Source of the DNA: a virus
IMG/VR virus record: IMGVR_UViG_3300032249_001192
Coordinates: 1-64,000 of that record
Direction: 5' to 3' (one strand)
DNA: 64,000 bases
Shown: one piece after another, positions 34,262 through 42,232 of the stretch
How positions within the stretch are numbered: the stretch's first letter is position 1
Layout of the letters: each line of letters begins with the position of its first letter
Notes under the pieces: model-generated
What the model was told of the DNA's origin: nothing
Databases searched by the model: none
What the model saw: the letters and a program-made list of their open reading frames with translations, nothing else
Translations under genes and position numbers: made by a program

Positions 34262-34932
34262 TATTTTTTAAGCGAGTCCATGTTGGGATATTTTTTGCTA
34301 CCAAGGATACCATCAGCAAAACCATAATAGACTGCCTCTTCAGCAGTTAATATCCAATCGCATTTATTAGCAAGTTGTGAGACAATATGTTTTTTTGCCA
34401 TCATTCTTTTCCAATTTTTCTCTTTAGCTATCGTACTATTCATACACCTATCAGTAAAAATATCAATCATCTTATCGCTCTCTTTTTCGTTCCATTGAAT
34501 ACCTGCCGCAGCCGCTTTACTGTGTTCTCCGTCTAAGCTAAATGACCCATAATGAATCATTACATTTGTATTTGGCATCAGTATTCTTAAATCGCCAGCT
34601 TGGAAAAGAAAACTACTGGAGGATTCTGCTTTAGCATATGCTAGGATAACAACTTTAGCTTTAGACGCTCGTATAGCATCATACATACCTAAACAGTCTT
34701 GCCAATCTCCTCCTGGTAAATGCATATGAACTAAAATTGTTTCTAAAGACATAAGGTTTAAGAATCTCAAATTTTTTTCAAACATTACAGCAGATCTATA
34801 GTCAACACCACCTTCTTCATTATCTGATATATATGAATGTAAATATATTTCTCTATTTTTAGCATCTATATTAGAAGAATGTAATGACTGTAATTCACTT
34901 TCGAGCTCATTGAATGATTTTGTTGCTGACAT
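34261..34932 (-). CDS. ClpP-like serine protease (possible prohead protease)
   Basis: 223 aa. ClpP fold: VHMHLPGGDWQDCLGMYDAI (oxyanion glycine region), YAKAESSSSFLFQAG with Ser105 at the nucleophile position, TNVMIHYGSFS with His127, and TAEEAVYYGFADGIL supplying the Asp. Phages often use ClpP-like enzymes as head-maturation proteases, and it lies beside virion-type genes, so this role is inferred; no capsid gene is in the window to confirm it. The Ser context (ESSSS) differs from the usual AASMG. Confidence 0.82.
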   Translation of the reverse strand: MSATKSFNELESELQSLHSSNIDAKNREIYLHSYISDNEEGGVDYRSAVMFEKNLRFLNLMSLETILVHMHLPGGDWQDCLGMYDAIRASKAKVVILAYAKAESSSSFLFQAGDLRILMPNTNVMIHYGSFSLDGEHSKAAAAGIQWNEKESDKMIDIFTDRCMNSTIAKEKNWKRMMAKKHIVSQLANKCDWILTAEEAVYYGFADGILGSKKYPNMDSLKK

Positions 34933-34934
34933 TA

Positions 34935-35369
34935 TTATGATAGCTCCGAGTATACTCTCTTATTTATATCTCTCATTACAGAAGAATCATCAAAAGCTTT
35001 ACCAATAGCAATTCGGAATCTATATCTAGTAAAAATATCTAGAGTTTCAACTCCATCAGTTTTTTCAATAATATCAGAAACTTTATGAGTTATATCAAAG
35101 TTTGTATGACCAATCCAAAAATTAAAAATCTTCCCACTCATAGTATTGTCTGTGACTGGAATAATTCCCATAGGAGTAGCAATAACTTTTACTCTTTGTG
35201 TTGTACTAATTATTTTTTTTTCTTGTTCTTTTTCATGATTGTCATTTTCAGAACTCTCGTCTAATTCGTCTTCTTCATAGTCCCCAAGATACGGGTCATG
35301 TTCAAATTCTTCTGCATCATCAGAACCAAATGGATCAAACCACTTTTGCCAGGATATAAGACTAGTCAT
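34935..35369 (-). CDS. Conserved-type phage protein with acidic N-terminus, 144 aa
   Basis: Start ATG 35369 (MTSLISWQKWFDPFG) preferred; the longer frame opens inside the promoter element. Residues ~15-60 are strongly acidic (DDAEEFEHDPYLGDYEEDEL). The C-terminal half is an ordered domain with GKIFNFWIGHTNFDITHKV, TLDIFTRYRFRIAIGKAF and SSVMRDINKRVY. Two bases from the ClpP-like gene. Acidic-tail plus small domain suggests a head scaffold or structural role; unproven. Confidence 0.6.
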   Translation of the reverse strand: MTSLISWQKWFDPFGSDDAEEFEHDPYLGDYEEDELDESSENDNHEKEQEKKIISTTQRVKVIATPMGIIPVTDNTMSGKIFNFWIGHTNFDITHKVSDIIEKTDGVETLDIFTRYRFRIAIGKAFDDSSVMRDINKRVYSELS

Positions 35370-35416
35370 ATAGTTTATTCTTTTATTTAGATTCTTATTT
35401 TTTAGATATACCATGT

Positions 35417-35424
35417 AATACACC
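35417..35424 (-). promoter_or_regulatory. GGTGTATWW promoter-like element
   Basis: Minus strand CATAGGTGTATTACATGGTAT in the 93-base gap between 35369 and 35463, ahead of the acidic phage protein, ClpP-like and DeoC-like genes. Confidence 0.62.
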
Positions 35425-35462
35425 TATGGTATAGTAATAAGAAATTGGCCGACAAACAACTA

Positions 35463-35879
35463 CTATTTAGAGTTAAAAACTGATCTTGGCCTAATTAACG
35501 GACCATTATCTAGTAATTTTTGCTCAAATTCTGTTTTGATTAGATCATAATAAGATAAAACATTATCATAAAATAATTGTTCTTTGTCATTATTTGTATT
35601 TTTAGCCTTATCACGAATTATAGTCAATACTTTGGGTTCCATTAGACCGCTAATAGCATAAATTAAAAGTTCAGCAAATTTTTCTGCTTCTGTAGAAATT
35701 TCAATAATAGATAAATTATCGATCCTTGGATGTAAAAATATTACATCAACTATATCATTTGGATATAGACTAACGCTCAGACTATGTATATCTTCTGTCT
35801 TATTCTCTTCTTGATTTTTTATATCAGTAGAGGGGCTTTGTTTTTTACTGAGACAATAATGAAAGAGTTTTTGTAGCAT
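35463..35879 (-). CDS. Uncharacterised protein, 138 aa
   Basis: Helical C-terminal half (AEKFAELLIYAISGLMEP, YYDLIKTEFEQKLLD) after a polar, Lys/Glu-rich N-terminus. SVSLYPNDIVDVIFLHPRID is the only strand-like core. It overlaps the upstream gene by 35 bases and is the last gene of the sigma-factor unit. No recognised family. Confidence 0.55.
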   Translation of the reverse strand: MLQKLFHYCLSKKQSPSTDIKNQEENKTEDIHSLSVSLYPNDIVDVIFLHPRIDNLSIIEISTEAEKFAELLIYAISGLMEPKVLTIIRDKAKNTNNDKEQLFYDNVLSYYDLIKTEFEQKLLDNGPLIRPRSVFNSK

Positions 35880-36195
35880 TTTGTGGTAGTATGTCAGTGT
35901 TAATATCTATTGTTCTAGTTACGCTATCAATTGTATCAGTTTCGTAGTTAACAAAACACATATAATAAATATCTAGTTTAGAAGTTATAACAATATCTAT
36001 TAATTTAGGATTTATACTAGAGGGTTCTTTAAGATGTCTATTCAATAGCATTAATATGAGCTCGTGAATATCTTGATCTGGTTCTATCTCAGTAGAAGGT
36101 AGACGTAGATCATAGTCTAACAACGACAATATCTCATATCTATTCTTAGAAGGAATAAAAATTGGTATGATTAAATTAAGTTGTGCATTTATCAT
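35845..36195 (-). CDS. Uncharacterised protein, 116 aa
   Basis: Start ATG 36195 (MINAQLNLIIPIFIP), overlapping the sigma gene by 20 bases; the longer frame overlaps it by 95. Short alternating strands (LIIPIFIPSKNRYEIL, IDIVITSKLDIYYMCFVNYE) and a helix (DIHELILMLLNRHL). Directly after the sigma factor, so a sigma partner or anti-sigma is conceivable from position only. Confidence 0.55.
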   Translation of the reverse strand: MINAQLNLIIPIFIPSKNRYEILSLLDYDLRLPSTEIEPDQDIHELILMLLNRHLKEPSSINPKLIDIVITSKLDIYYMCFVNYETDTIDSVTRTIDINTDILPQNATKTLSLLSQ

Positions 36196-36775
36196 AAGAT
36201 CGAATAATATCCAGTGCTCGTTTAATGTTTTGTCTAATAGCTTCTCTAGAAACCCCGAACTTTTTACCAATATATGATAAAGTATGATTTTGTAGATAAT
36301 ACATCTTGATTTGTATTTTCTGTTTTTCAGAAAGAATACTATTATTAAGCAGTTGATCGATGCTTGATGTTAGTTGGTTAGACTCTTCTTTGTTTATTAA
36401 AATATCTACAGGATCCATAGCCTTCTCATCTGCTATAGAAGAATAGAACGATGAGTCAGCACCTTCTTCACTAAAGTTAAGACTAATACTAGTATTAATC
36501 TGTTTTTTGTATTTATTAGTTACATACGTCTTGATTGCCCATATGGCACATTGATTACGGTATGAATAAAGTGTCTTTTTTTGACCACTCTTTCCTGGTC
36601 TGTCCGGATCAAATCTCCAGTCAGCATACATAATGGCTGTCGCAACATCAGACACAGCATCAGTATTTTTCAACATTTCTGCTGAAAGCCCATTATAAAA
36701 TCTGGGTCCAAATTTTACTATCGTTTTCTTTGCTAAGTTTATATAGGAATCCAAACTGTCGTACGTTCTGTCCAT
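36176..36775 (-). CDS. Sigma-70-like RNA polymerase sigma factor (late-gene sigma candidate)
   Basis: 199 aa. Region 2-like block: SDVATAIMYADWRFD then TLYSYRNQCAIWAIKTYVT, the YxYRNQC-A-W-A-I pattern matching the -10-binding helix. Region 4-like helix-turn-helix at the C-terminus: HTLSYIGKKFGVSREAIRQN followed by IKRALDIIRSY. The layout and size are like T4 gp55/bacterial group-4-type sigmas. It probably directs late transcription, with the GGTGTATWW elements of the virion genes as candidate targets. Confidence 0.85.
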   Translation of the reverse strand: MDRTYDSLDSYINLAKKTIVKFGPRFYNGLSAEMLKNTDAVSDVATAIMYADWRFDPDRPGKSGQKKTLYSYRNQCAIWAIKTYVTNKYKKQINTSISLNFSEEGADSSFYSSIADEKAMDPVDILINKEESNQLTSSIDQLLNNSILSEKQKIQIKMYYLQNHTLSYIGKKFGVSREAIRQNIKRALDIIRSYDKCTT

Positions 36776-36805
36776 TAAAAGTCCTTTTATGTAATTGAAA
36801 GTGTC

Positions 36806-37234
36806 TTACTTAGTTAATTTTTTCCACTGATCAGGATCTGGTCTGTCTTTATCTCCTCTTTTTGCTGGCTTGTAATTCTTGCCTTCTCGTTCCTTTTTCT
36901 TTCGGATATTATCCCAAAGTCCGGGCTTATTCCCAGCAAAAGAGTTATCGTCATCTGATGGTACATACTTTACAAAATCATGAATGGTTCGCATGTAGTC
37001 CTCAGTTATGGCGATTTTACCCTGTAGCCAGCTCTCTGTCAAGTTTTCTTTAACTGATGGATCATCCATAGCATCAAGTATATTTTGAGCATGTTGAATA
37101 ATTGCCCTGAGAGAACCAATATTCATCTCTAAGAACTCGTTTTTATATTCGCTTAATTCTGCTTGTGTTGAATCAGTTTCTTGATTCTCTAATGCTGCCT
37201 GAACATTGTTTAATAAATCGTATATTCTATCCAT
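36806..37234 (-). CDS. Conserved phage protein with ESWLQGKIAITEDYM motif, 142 aa
   Basis: Helical N-terminus, then TESWLQGKIAITEDYMRTIH and FAGNKPGLWDNIRKKKERE, ending in a basic tail KPAKRGDKDRPDPDQW. I recognise the 'sWv.gKit..dDy' and 'gLWdnI..kr.r' blocks as common to proteins of marine T4-like phages, usually in the virion-assembly region, but not a named function. Possible internal virion protein. Confidence 0.7.
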   Translation of the reverse strand: MDRIYDLLNNVQAALENQETDSTQAELSEYKNEFLEMNIGSLRAIIQHAQNILDAMDDPSVKENLTESWLQGKIAITEDYMRTIHDFVKYVPSDDDNSFAGNKPGLWDNIRKKKEREGKNYKPAKRGDKDRPDPDQWKKLTK

Positions 37235-37258
37235 TGTTAAACCTTTATCTAATATTGG

Positions 37259-37852
37259 TTATGCTTGTAAAGTTAGGAAATTGTCGATACCCATTTGTTC
37301 AATAAGCTTTAAGTAGCCTTCATATAGTTCTATACCGTCTTCACTACCTTGTAGTAAAGGAATCATTATATTAGCTGTTAGCTCGTCGCCTACTGCTCTG
37401 GCTGCAAGAATAGTTGCTCTCTCTGTCTCTGCAGCTTCTCTTACAGACGCTAAATTATAGTTGATAATAGCCATCATGTCATGCCGTGTCCATGATGGAG
37501 GAGATACTACTAATGGTTGATAATCTTGATCAAAAAATTCTAATCTTGTTAGATTAATTATTGAGTGTTGATGTTCTTCTAATGCGTCTGCTTTGATAAT
37601 AGCAGCAAGTTTTTTGTAACCCCATCTTTCAAGATGAACAGCCTGAGCACTTAATGATGTTGTTTGTTGCCAGTGTATATTCAAGGATTTTTTAAGTAAT
37701 ACAACTACACTATTTTCAGTTTCAGATACAATATTTTCTATTGTTTCATCAACCTGATTAACTTCATTAGTTTCGTTAGCTTGAACTTCCTCCACTTGAT
37801 TTTCCTTTATTTCAGCATTTTTGTTTAATAGTTCATCTATTGTTTTGGTCAT
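37259..37852 (-). CDS. Ferritin-like (bacterioferritin/Dps-type) four-helix protein
   Basis: About 197 aa from ATG 37852 (ATG 37864 is the alternative; the 37945 GTG lies in the upstream gene). After an acidic N-terminus (Glu/Asn/Val-rich), a four-helix bundle with iron-type ligands appears: SLNIHWQQTTSLSAQAVHLE, KLAAIIKADALEEHQHSIIN (ExxH), then a second pair AAETERATILAARAVGDEL and LYEGYLKLIEQMGIDN. It resembles bacterioferritin-like proteins. Function could be iron storage, DNA protection or a structural role; metal binding is inferred from Glu/His positions only. Confidence 0.65.
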   Translation of the reverse strand: MTKTIDELLNKNAEIKENQVEEVQANETNEVNQVDETIENIVSETENSVVVLLKKSLNIHWQQTTSLSAQAVHLERWGYKKLAAIIKADALEEHQHSIINLTRLEFFDQDYQPLVVSPPSWTRHDMMAIINYNLASVREAAETERATILAARAVGDELTANIMIPLLQGSEDGIELYEGYLKLIEQMGIDNFLTLQA

Positions 37853-37874
37853 AATTAAATCCATATTTGTTATA

Positions 37875-38429
37875 TTACCACGCCTTACAACTCCAATACC
37901 TACTTTTCCACTTGGGACCAGGATTTTCGCAATTATGTCTTGCACGAAAATTTTTCCTTCGTGAAGGAATGTTTTTTTTAATTTTCATGTTAGGATCACC
38001 GAACCTAACAATAACAACTTTGCCACTACCATTCTTTACATAAACTGCAGATTTTTTAGGACCATCTGGAGTTCTGAATGGTTTATTTAAAGTAACTTTA
38101 CGACCTTGATACTCTGAAGAGATAGCAGATAGATCAAATTCTTCTGTAAGCTCATCAATATCTATATAATCATCGACTTCTGGCGTAACAAGATTTGCTG
38201 TTGTTAATTCTTCACCATCTTTATCTAAATCTAGATCTTCAGCTTCTTCGGATTCAGAATGGTCTATGATCTCACATACTTGTTGTATTAGAGAAGATTT
38301 TGTTTGACCAAGACAGACAACGATTCTTTGTTTTGAATCTGGGTATTCTTTTTGCATTTTTTCATCACCCATACATCTTGCAACAAAGTCATTAGATTTT
38401 TCACCAGGATTAGGATTGGGTATTGGCAT
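37875..38429 (-). CDS. Phage protein with PIPxPxxGE...YP...QR...VC head-region signature, 184 aa
   Basis: N-terminal MPIPNPNPGEKSNDFVARCM, then KEYPDSKQRIVVCLGQTK, is the short signature found next to prohead protease/portal genes of many phages. The middle is acidic (SEEAEDLDLDKDGEE). The C-terminal domain has RKVTLNKPFRTPDGPKKSAV, KVVIVRFGDPNMKIKKN and FRARHNCENPGPKWKSRYWS with a late Cys-Lys-Ala-Trp, a Cys/Trp-rich domain also seen at the ends of phage structural proteins. Probably a virion-assembly protein. Confidence 0.68.
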   Translation of the reverse strand: MPIPNPNPGEKSNDFVARCMGDEKMQKEYPDSKQRIVVCLGQTKSSLIQQVCEIIDHSESEEAEDLDLDKDGEELTTANLVTPEVDDYIDIDELTEEFDLSAISSEYQGRKVTLNKPFRTPDGPKKSAVYVKNGSGKVVIVRFGDPNMKIKKNIPSRRKNFRARHNCENPGPKWKSRYWSCKAW

Positions 38430-38438
38430 AATATTAAC

Positions 38439-39500
38439 CTATTTATTCATGTAACTGAGTATCTTTTGTGCTGTATTTGTCCACGATAACTGATTAGCAG
38501 TATTTACACCAGGAAGATTATTATTAATCCTATTATTGACCACATATCGCATATGGTCGATCAAAGTGTCTTTTTCAGATTGGTCTATTTTTGCCCAATT
38601 ACCTTGACCCATAAAAGCTTTACCATCGTAGGCTTTTTCTGTAGCTGATATATCTACTAGGTATGAGTTATCTTTATTACAAAACTCTGTATGTGCTGAA
38701 TAATTAGTAGTTATAACAGGTTTATTCATAGCCATACACTCTAATAGCTCCATGTTCCACCCTTCTGCTCTAGAAGGGAAAATACCACAGTTAGCTTTTG
38801 ATATTAGTTCTGCAATCTCAGAATGTTGAGCAAACCCCGAAAATAATTTAACTCTACTATCATTTTGGTACATATTTTTCCACTGTTCAATTTCAGTAGG
38901 AGAAGAATATCCATTAGTTGTTTCTGAAGCTAAAACCCAAAGCTCTACATCTGGATTATCTGGAAAAGCCTTAGAAAATAATTCCAGTAAAATATCATGA
39001 CCTTTTCTAATTTCCCACTTACCTATATTAATAAATACATATTTATTGTCAGAAGGTTGAGAATACTTAGATTTATCAAATATTGATAAGTCAACACCAA
39101 GAGGAGCAACATGAACTGGTGTCGCAACATATTTAGACACTACGTCAGCAGCCCATTGACTAGTAGTAAAAATACCATCTGGAGTTGTTAAACTATTAAT
39201 TTCTATGTCACTAAAAGTATCTAACTCAAAAAAGGGGAAAGCAAAATATCGGCCTCTACCTACACGTTCCAGCAAATCAAACTGATGCCATATTTTAAGA
39301 TAGAGAGCATTAACATCGCATAAATATCTTTGCTTAATTATTTTTGAAACAAAAGCATGATCTTCTTGTGTTTCTACAGAAGGTTGTCCTATTGGAAAGT
39401 AGGAGATGGTATTATTTAAAGCGTGTAAAGCTTTGATTATGTTGTACGAAGCTATACCATATCCGGTACTATTAATTGGCGATGATACATTGATGTTCAT
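38439..39500 (-). CDS. GT4-family glycosyltransferase
   Basis: 353 aa GT-B enzyme. Acceptor-side N-terminus INSTGYGIASYNIIKALHAL; PLGVDLSIF and IGKWEIRKGHDILLELF at the hinge; donor site NCGIFPSRAEGWNMELLECM with MNKPVITTNYSAHTEF, the EX7E-type element. 4-base overlap with the GMP reductase gene. The retaining GT4 type is clear; donor and acceptor are unknown. Confidence 0.85.
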   Translation of the reverse strand: MNINVSSPINSTGYGIASYNIIKALHALNNTISYFPIGQPSVETQEDHAFVSKIIKQRYLCDVNALYLKIWHQFDLLERVGRGRYFAFPFFELDTFSDIEINSLTTPDGIFTTSQWAADVVSKYVATPVHVAPLGVDLSIFDKSKYSQPSDNKYVFINIGKWEIRKGHDILLELFSKAFPDNPDVELWVLASETTNGYSSPTEIEQWKNMYQNDSRVKLFSGFAQHSEIAELISKANCGIFPSRAEGWNMELLECMAMNKPVITTNYSAHTEFCNKDNSYLVDISATEKAYDGKAFMGQGNWAKIDQSEKDTLIDHMRYVVNNRINNNLPGVNTANQLSWTNTAQKILSYMNK

Positions 39501-40618
39501 TTTTCAAATATCCTATTATGAGTATTATTAACTTGTATAAATGTTGTTTTTTTTCCAAAGTCTTTGATTTTAGAAGAACCAATATAAGTGCACGAACTTC
39601 TAAGACCTCCTAATATATCTAGGATAGTATTTTCTGTCGTGCCTTTATATGGAATAATAACAGATTTTCCTTCACTGGTTCTATAGTTAGCAACGCCATT
39701 ATTATATTTGTCCATAGCGTCTTTTGAACTCATTCCATAGAATTTAAGACTAACTTTTCTTTTTTCTGTTTCATACCCAGGATTGAATGGTTGCCAAAAT
39801 TCTCCAGCCATGCCAGCTTTTGCACATTTATATTCATATACCCATTCTCCCTCACAGCAATCTGTACCAGCTAACATACTACCAAGCATTACAAAATCAG
39901 TATTTCCACCAAAAGCTTTACAAATATCTGCAACTATTTTACAGCCGCCATCACTACAAATATGACCACCTACTCCATGAGCAGCATCAGCACATTCCAT
40001 TACAGCAGATAGCTGGGGGTATCCTACACCAGTTTTTAATCTTGTAGTACAAACAGACCCAGAACCTATACCAACCTTAACTATATCAACCATCCCATGC
40101 ATTAATAGCTCTTCTGTCATTTCCGGAGTAACAACATTTCCGGCCATAATTACAATTTCTGGATACATATCTCTTATATATTTAACCGCTTTTACAAACT
40201 TGTCACTGTATCCGTTAGCAACATCTACACATACATTGGGTAAATATAGATTTTTAAGCTTTAGTTGCTCAAAAGTTTCTTTGAATTTTTCTAGATCTGG
40301 CTTATTAATTCCTGTTGAATAAAATACCAGCTGTGGATTTTGCAAATTTGTGAAGTAACTAATAATATCATTAACAGAATAATGTTTATGTAAACATGTT
40401 ATAGCATTGAATTGAGTCAGAACTTTTGCCATATTCATTGTTCCAGTTGTGTCCATATTGGCAGCAATGATAGGAGTACAAGATAAAGATCTTGTAGAAT
40501 ATAGAAATTTAAAATCTCGTTGTAGAGAAACTTCTGATCTACTGCCAAGTCTTGATCTTTTGGGTTTGATTAACACATCATCAAAATCTAGTTTTAGTTC
40601 GTTGATAATTTTTTGCAT
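39497..40618 (-). CDS. guaC: GMP reductase (IMPDH/GMPR family)
   Basis: 373 aa TIM barrel of the IMPDH/GMPR family without CBS domains. LDFDDVLIKPKRS start, CVDVANGYSDKFV, IMAGNVVTPEMTEELLMHG, catalytic loop VGIGSGSVCTTRLKTGVGYP with active Cys, HICSDGGCKIVADICKAFGG and FVMLGSMLAGTDCCEGE. CTTR-x-KTGVGYPQ and the C-terminal YRTSEGKSVIIPYKGTTENT point to GMP reductase (GMP to IMP plus NH3) rather than IMP dehydrogenase. Unusual in a phage; could divert guanine nucleotides toward adenine or inosine pools or base modification. Confidence 0.88.
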   Translation of the reverse strand: MQKIINELKLDFDDVLIKPKRSRLGSRSEVSLQRDFKFLYSTRSLSCTPIIAANMDTTGTMNMAKVLTQFNAITCLHKHYSVNDIISYFTNLQNPQLVFYSTGINKPDLEKFKETFEQLKLKNLYLPNVCVDVANGYSDKFVKAVKYIRDMYPEIVIMAGNVVTPEMTEELLMHGMVDIVKVGIGSGSVCTTRLKTGVGYPQLSAVMECADAAHGVGGHICSDGGCKIVADICKAFGGNTDFVMLGSMLAGTDCCEGEWVYEYKCAKAGMAGEFWQPFNPGYETEKRKVSLKFYGMSSKDAMDKYNNGVANYRTSEGKSVIIPYKGTTENTILDILGGLRSSCTYIGSSKIKDFGKKTTFIQVNNTHNRIFEK

Positions 40619-40619
40619 A

Positions 40620-40823
40620 TTATGTTTTCTTTAGATACTCATCAGTGTCGTAACACTTCCATGTTTTATGACTTTCAAAACCACTTTCGCTAACACAAAT
40701 TTTTGGTCCTGTTAAAAAACCTCGACCTTTAAAATGATATAATGCTGCCAAGATTGCTGATATAGGATCATTACAATCAATAATGTATTTTATTTGACCA
40801 GACTTTACATAATATTTGGGCAT
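40620..40823 (-). CDS. Small conserved-type phage protein, 67 aa
   Basis: MPKYYVKSGQIKYIIDCNDP, then ISAILAALYHFKGRGFLTGP: an alpha/beta mini-protein with a 'yyVksg.ik.vvd...p..Aa..al' pattern common to marine phage small proteins. One base between its start and the stop of 40825. Function unknown. Confidence 0.65.
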   Translation of the reverse strand: MPKYYVKSGQIKYIIDCNDPISAILAALYHFKGRGFLTGPKICVSESGFESHKTWKCYDTDEYLKKT

Positions 40824-40824
40824 G

Positions 40825-41355
40825 TTATACCGAGAAAAAATACCATCTTTTATGAGTATCTATATTTTCTGATGTGTGGATATGTGACAGATAGCTTTTG
40901 ATATCATCCCAAGAAGAAAAAATAGTTTGATGGGGCACTGTTCCAAATAACCAGTCTGGTGCATTTATCTTACCCTGTTCCATATGAATTATGATAGGTT
41001 TTTTCTGACGATTAGCCCAAAAAATTTCTTCATAGGTTCCACACGGATGGATATCTAGATTAAGATTTACAACCAAAAAATCACTAATATCTACAAGTCT
41101 TAGATCTACCCTTCTAATAACTTTCATCATTTCTGAAAGCTCATCATATCTTTCTGTTCTCTTTAGCTTAGTTTTAACTGCGTGAGAGTCGCTATCTTCC
41201 ATGCCTGTATTTGTTGGCTTGGTAATAGGATTAAAGACTATGGAACCCATTTCTTCAAGAAATGGAGTAATATTATCTCTCCAAGTAGCTCCACGATCAG
41301 CCACTCTATCCATAGCCCCGGCTAAATAAACTCTTTGATTCTTCAATCTATTCAT
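40825..41355 (-). CDS. Nucleoside 2-deoxyribosyltransferase-like protein
   Basis: 176 aa. Begins RVYLAGAMDRVADRGATWRD ('vYLAGpm....W' of the family), has GSIVFNPITKP, LRLVDISDFLVVNLN ('D.sD..vv.l') and PCGTYEEIFWANRQKKPIII ('GT..E.g.A...gKPvi'). The catalytic Glu would be in TYEE. The family exchanges nucleobases on deoxyribose or hydrolyses nucleoside derivatives, fitting the GMP reductase two genes downstream: a purine-salvage or DNA-modification function is possible. Confidence 0.78.
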   Translation of the reverse strand: MNRLKNQRVYLAGAMDRVADRGATWRDNITPFLEEMGSIVFNPITKPTNTGMEDSDSHAVKTKLKRTERYDELSEMMKVIRRVDLRLVDISDFLVVNLNLDIHPCGTYEEIFWANRQKKPIIIHMEQGKINAPDWLFGTVPHQTIFSSWDDIKSYLSHIHTSENIDTHKRWYFFSV

Positions 41356-41363
41356 ATTTAAAA

Positions 41364-41510
41364 TTAGTAACGATCAGTAAATAAAAAGGTAAATAAGTTT
41401 CTTGATGAATATAGTTTACTACAACTAGATCTATCTTGAATTTTGTATTGAGCATCAATGAAACCGAATACAATAGAAACAAACAAAAAGAACAATATAA
41501 TTTCAATCAT
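41364..41510 (-). CDS. Small membrane protein, 48 aa
   Basis: ATG 41510, forming an ATGA overlap with the stop of the GT2 gene upstream; TAA at 41366-41364. N-terminal hydrophobic helix IIEILFFLFVSIVFGFI-like (IEIILFFLFVSIVFGF) followed by a polar tail with RSSCSKLYSSRN. The overlap and hydrophobic pattern support a real gene too short for length cutoffs. Unknown function. Confidence 0.55.
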   Translation of the reverse strand: MIEIILFFLFVSIVFGFIDAQYKIQDRSSCSKLYSSRNLFTFLFTDRY

Positions 41511-42229
41511 GGTTTTAAATATCCAATATAGTTTCGTCTCATTCTGTTAACCTCGTCAACCATCTCTTGCAAGTGTTCTGGATCAGTAGACCTACCCGTT
41601 GGGTTGTGGTAATACAAACCGACTGGATGGTTGATCATTTCTATTCTAGCACCTCCGACGGCGCAACGCAACCAAAAATCTCCATCTGCAGCTGTTTTAT
41701 AGTTTTCATCAAAATATCCGAATCTATCATGTAAATTACGTCTCCATAATGGCATACAATGAGGAGAATTATTTCTTAATAGATTCTCAAACGAATGAGG
41801 AAGACAGGGGTAAATTTGATTATATGTATTGTCTTCATATCTCTCATTTGCTTCTGTGGAAACATAAGTAATCCCGTATGCTATGTCTAATAAAGAATTC
41901 CTGTCAAATGCTTTAAGTAAAATATCTATACTGTCAGTATTTTTGCGATCATCAATATTCCAGTTTCCTATTATAGACGACGAACATAGACCAATAGCAA
42001 TGTTCCATGCAGCATATAATCCTGGATCTTTTTCTAGTTGGTAGTATTTTACATTTTTGAACTTTTGTGTAATAGGCAGTATCTGATTTTTTTCATTATC
42101 TGGTGAGTTGCAGTCTAAAAAAATAAATTCAATATTATCAAATACAGACTGTCGTAGCATATCATTGAGATATCCCTCAATAAATTTTTCACCTTTATAA
42201 AACGAACAAAATATTGAACATTTAAACAT
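41507..42229 (-). CDS. GT2-family glycosyltransferase
   Basis: 240 aa GT-A enzyme: CSIFCSFYKGEKFIEGYLND, NIEFIFLDCNSPDN, GLYAAWNIAIGLC, then IGNWNIDDRKNTDSID with the IDD metal motif and TAADGDFWLRCAVGG, where DxDFW matches the catalytic-base region of GT2 enzymes. Lies 3 bases after the DegT aminotransferase gene in glycan cluster II. Confidence 0.85.
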   Translation of the reverse strand: MFKCSIFCSFYKGEKFIEGYLNDMLRQSVFDNIEFIFLDCNSPDNEKNQILPITQKFKNVKYYQLEKDPGLYAAWNIAIGLCSSSIIGNWNIDDRKNTDSIDILLKAFDRNSLLDIAYGITYVSTEANERYEDNTYNQIYPCLPHSFENLLRNNSPHCMPLWRRNLHDRFGYFDENYKTAADGDFWLRCAVGGARIEMINHPVGLYYHNPTGRSTDPEHLQEMVDEVNRMRRNYIGYLKP

Positions 42230-42232
42230 ATA

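Noticed and set aside
34961-34968. TATAAATA (minus strand) near the end of the 34935-35369 gene
   Set aside because: It lies within coding sequence close to the stop with the next gene immediately downstream; in such AT-rich DNA a chance match is likely and no -35 or neighbouring gap supports it.
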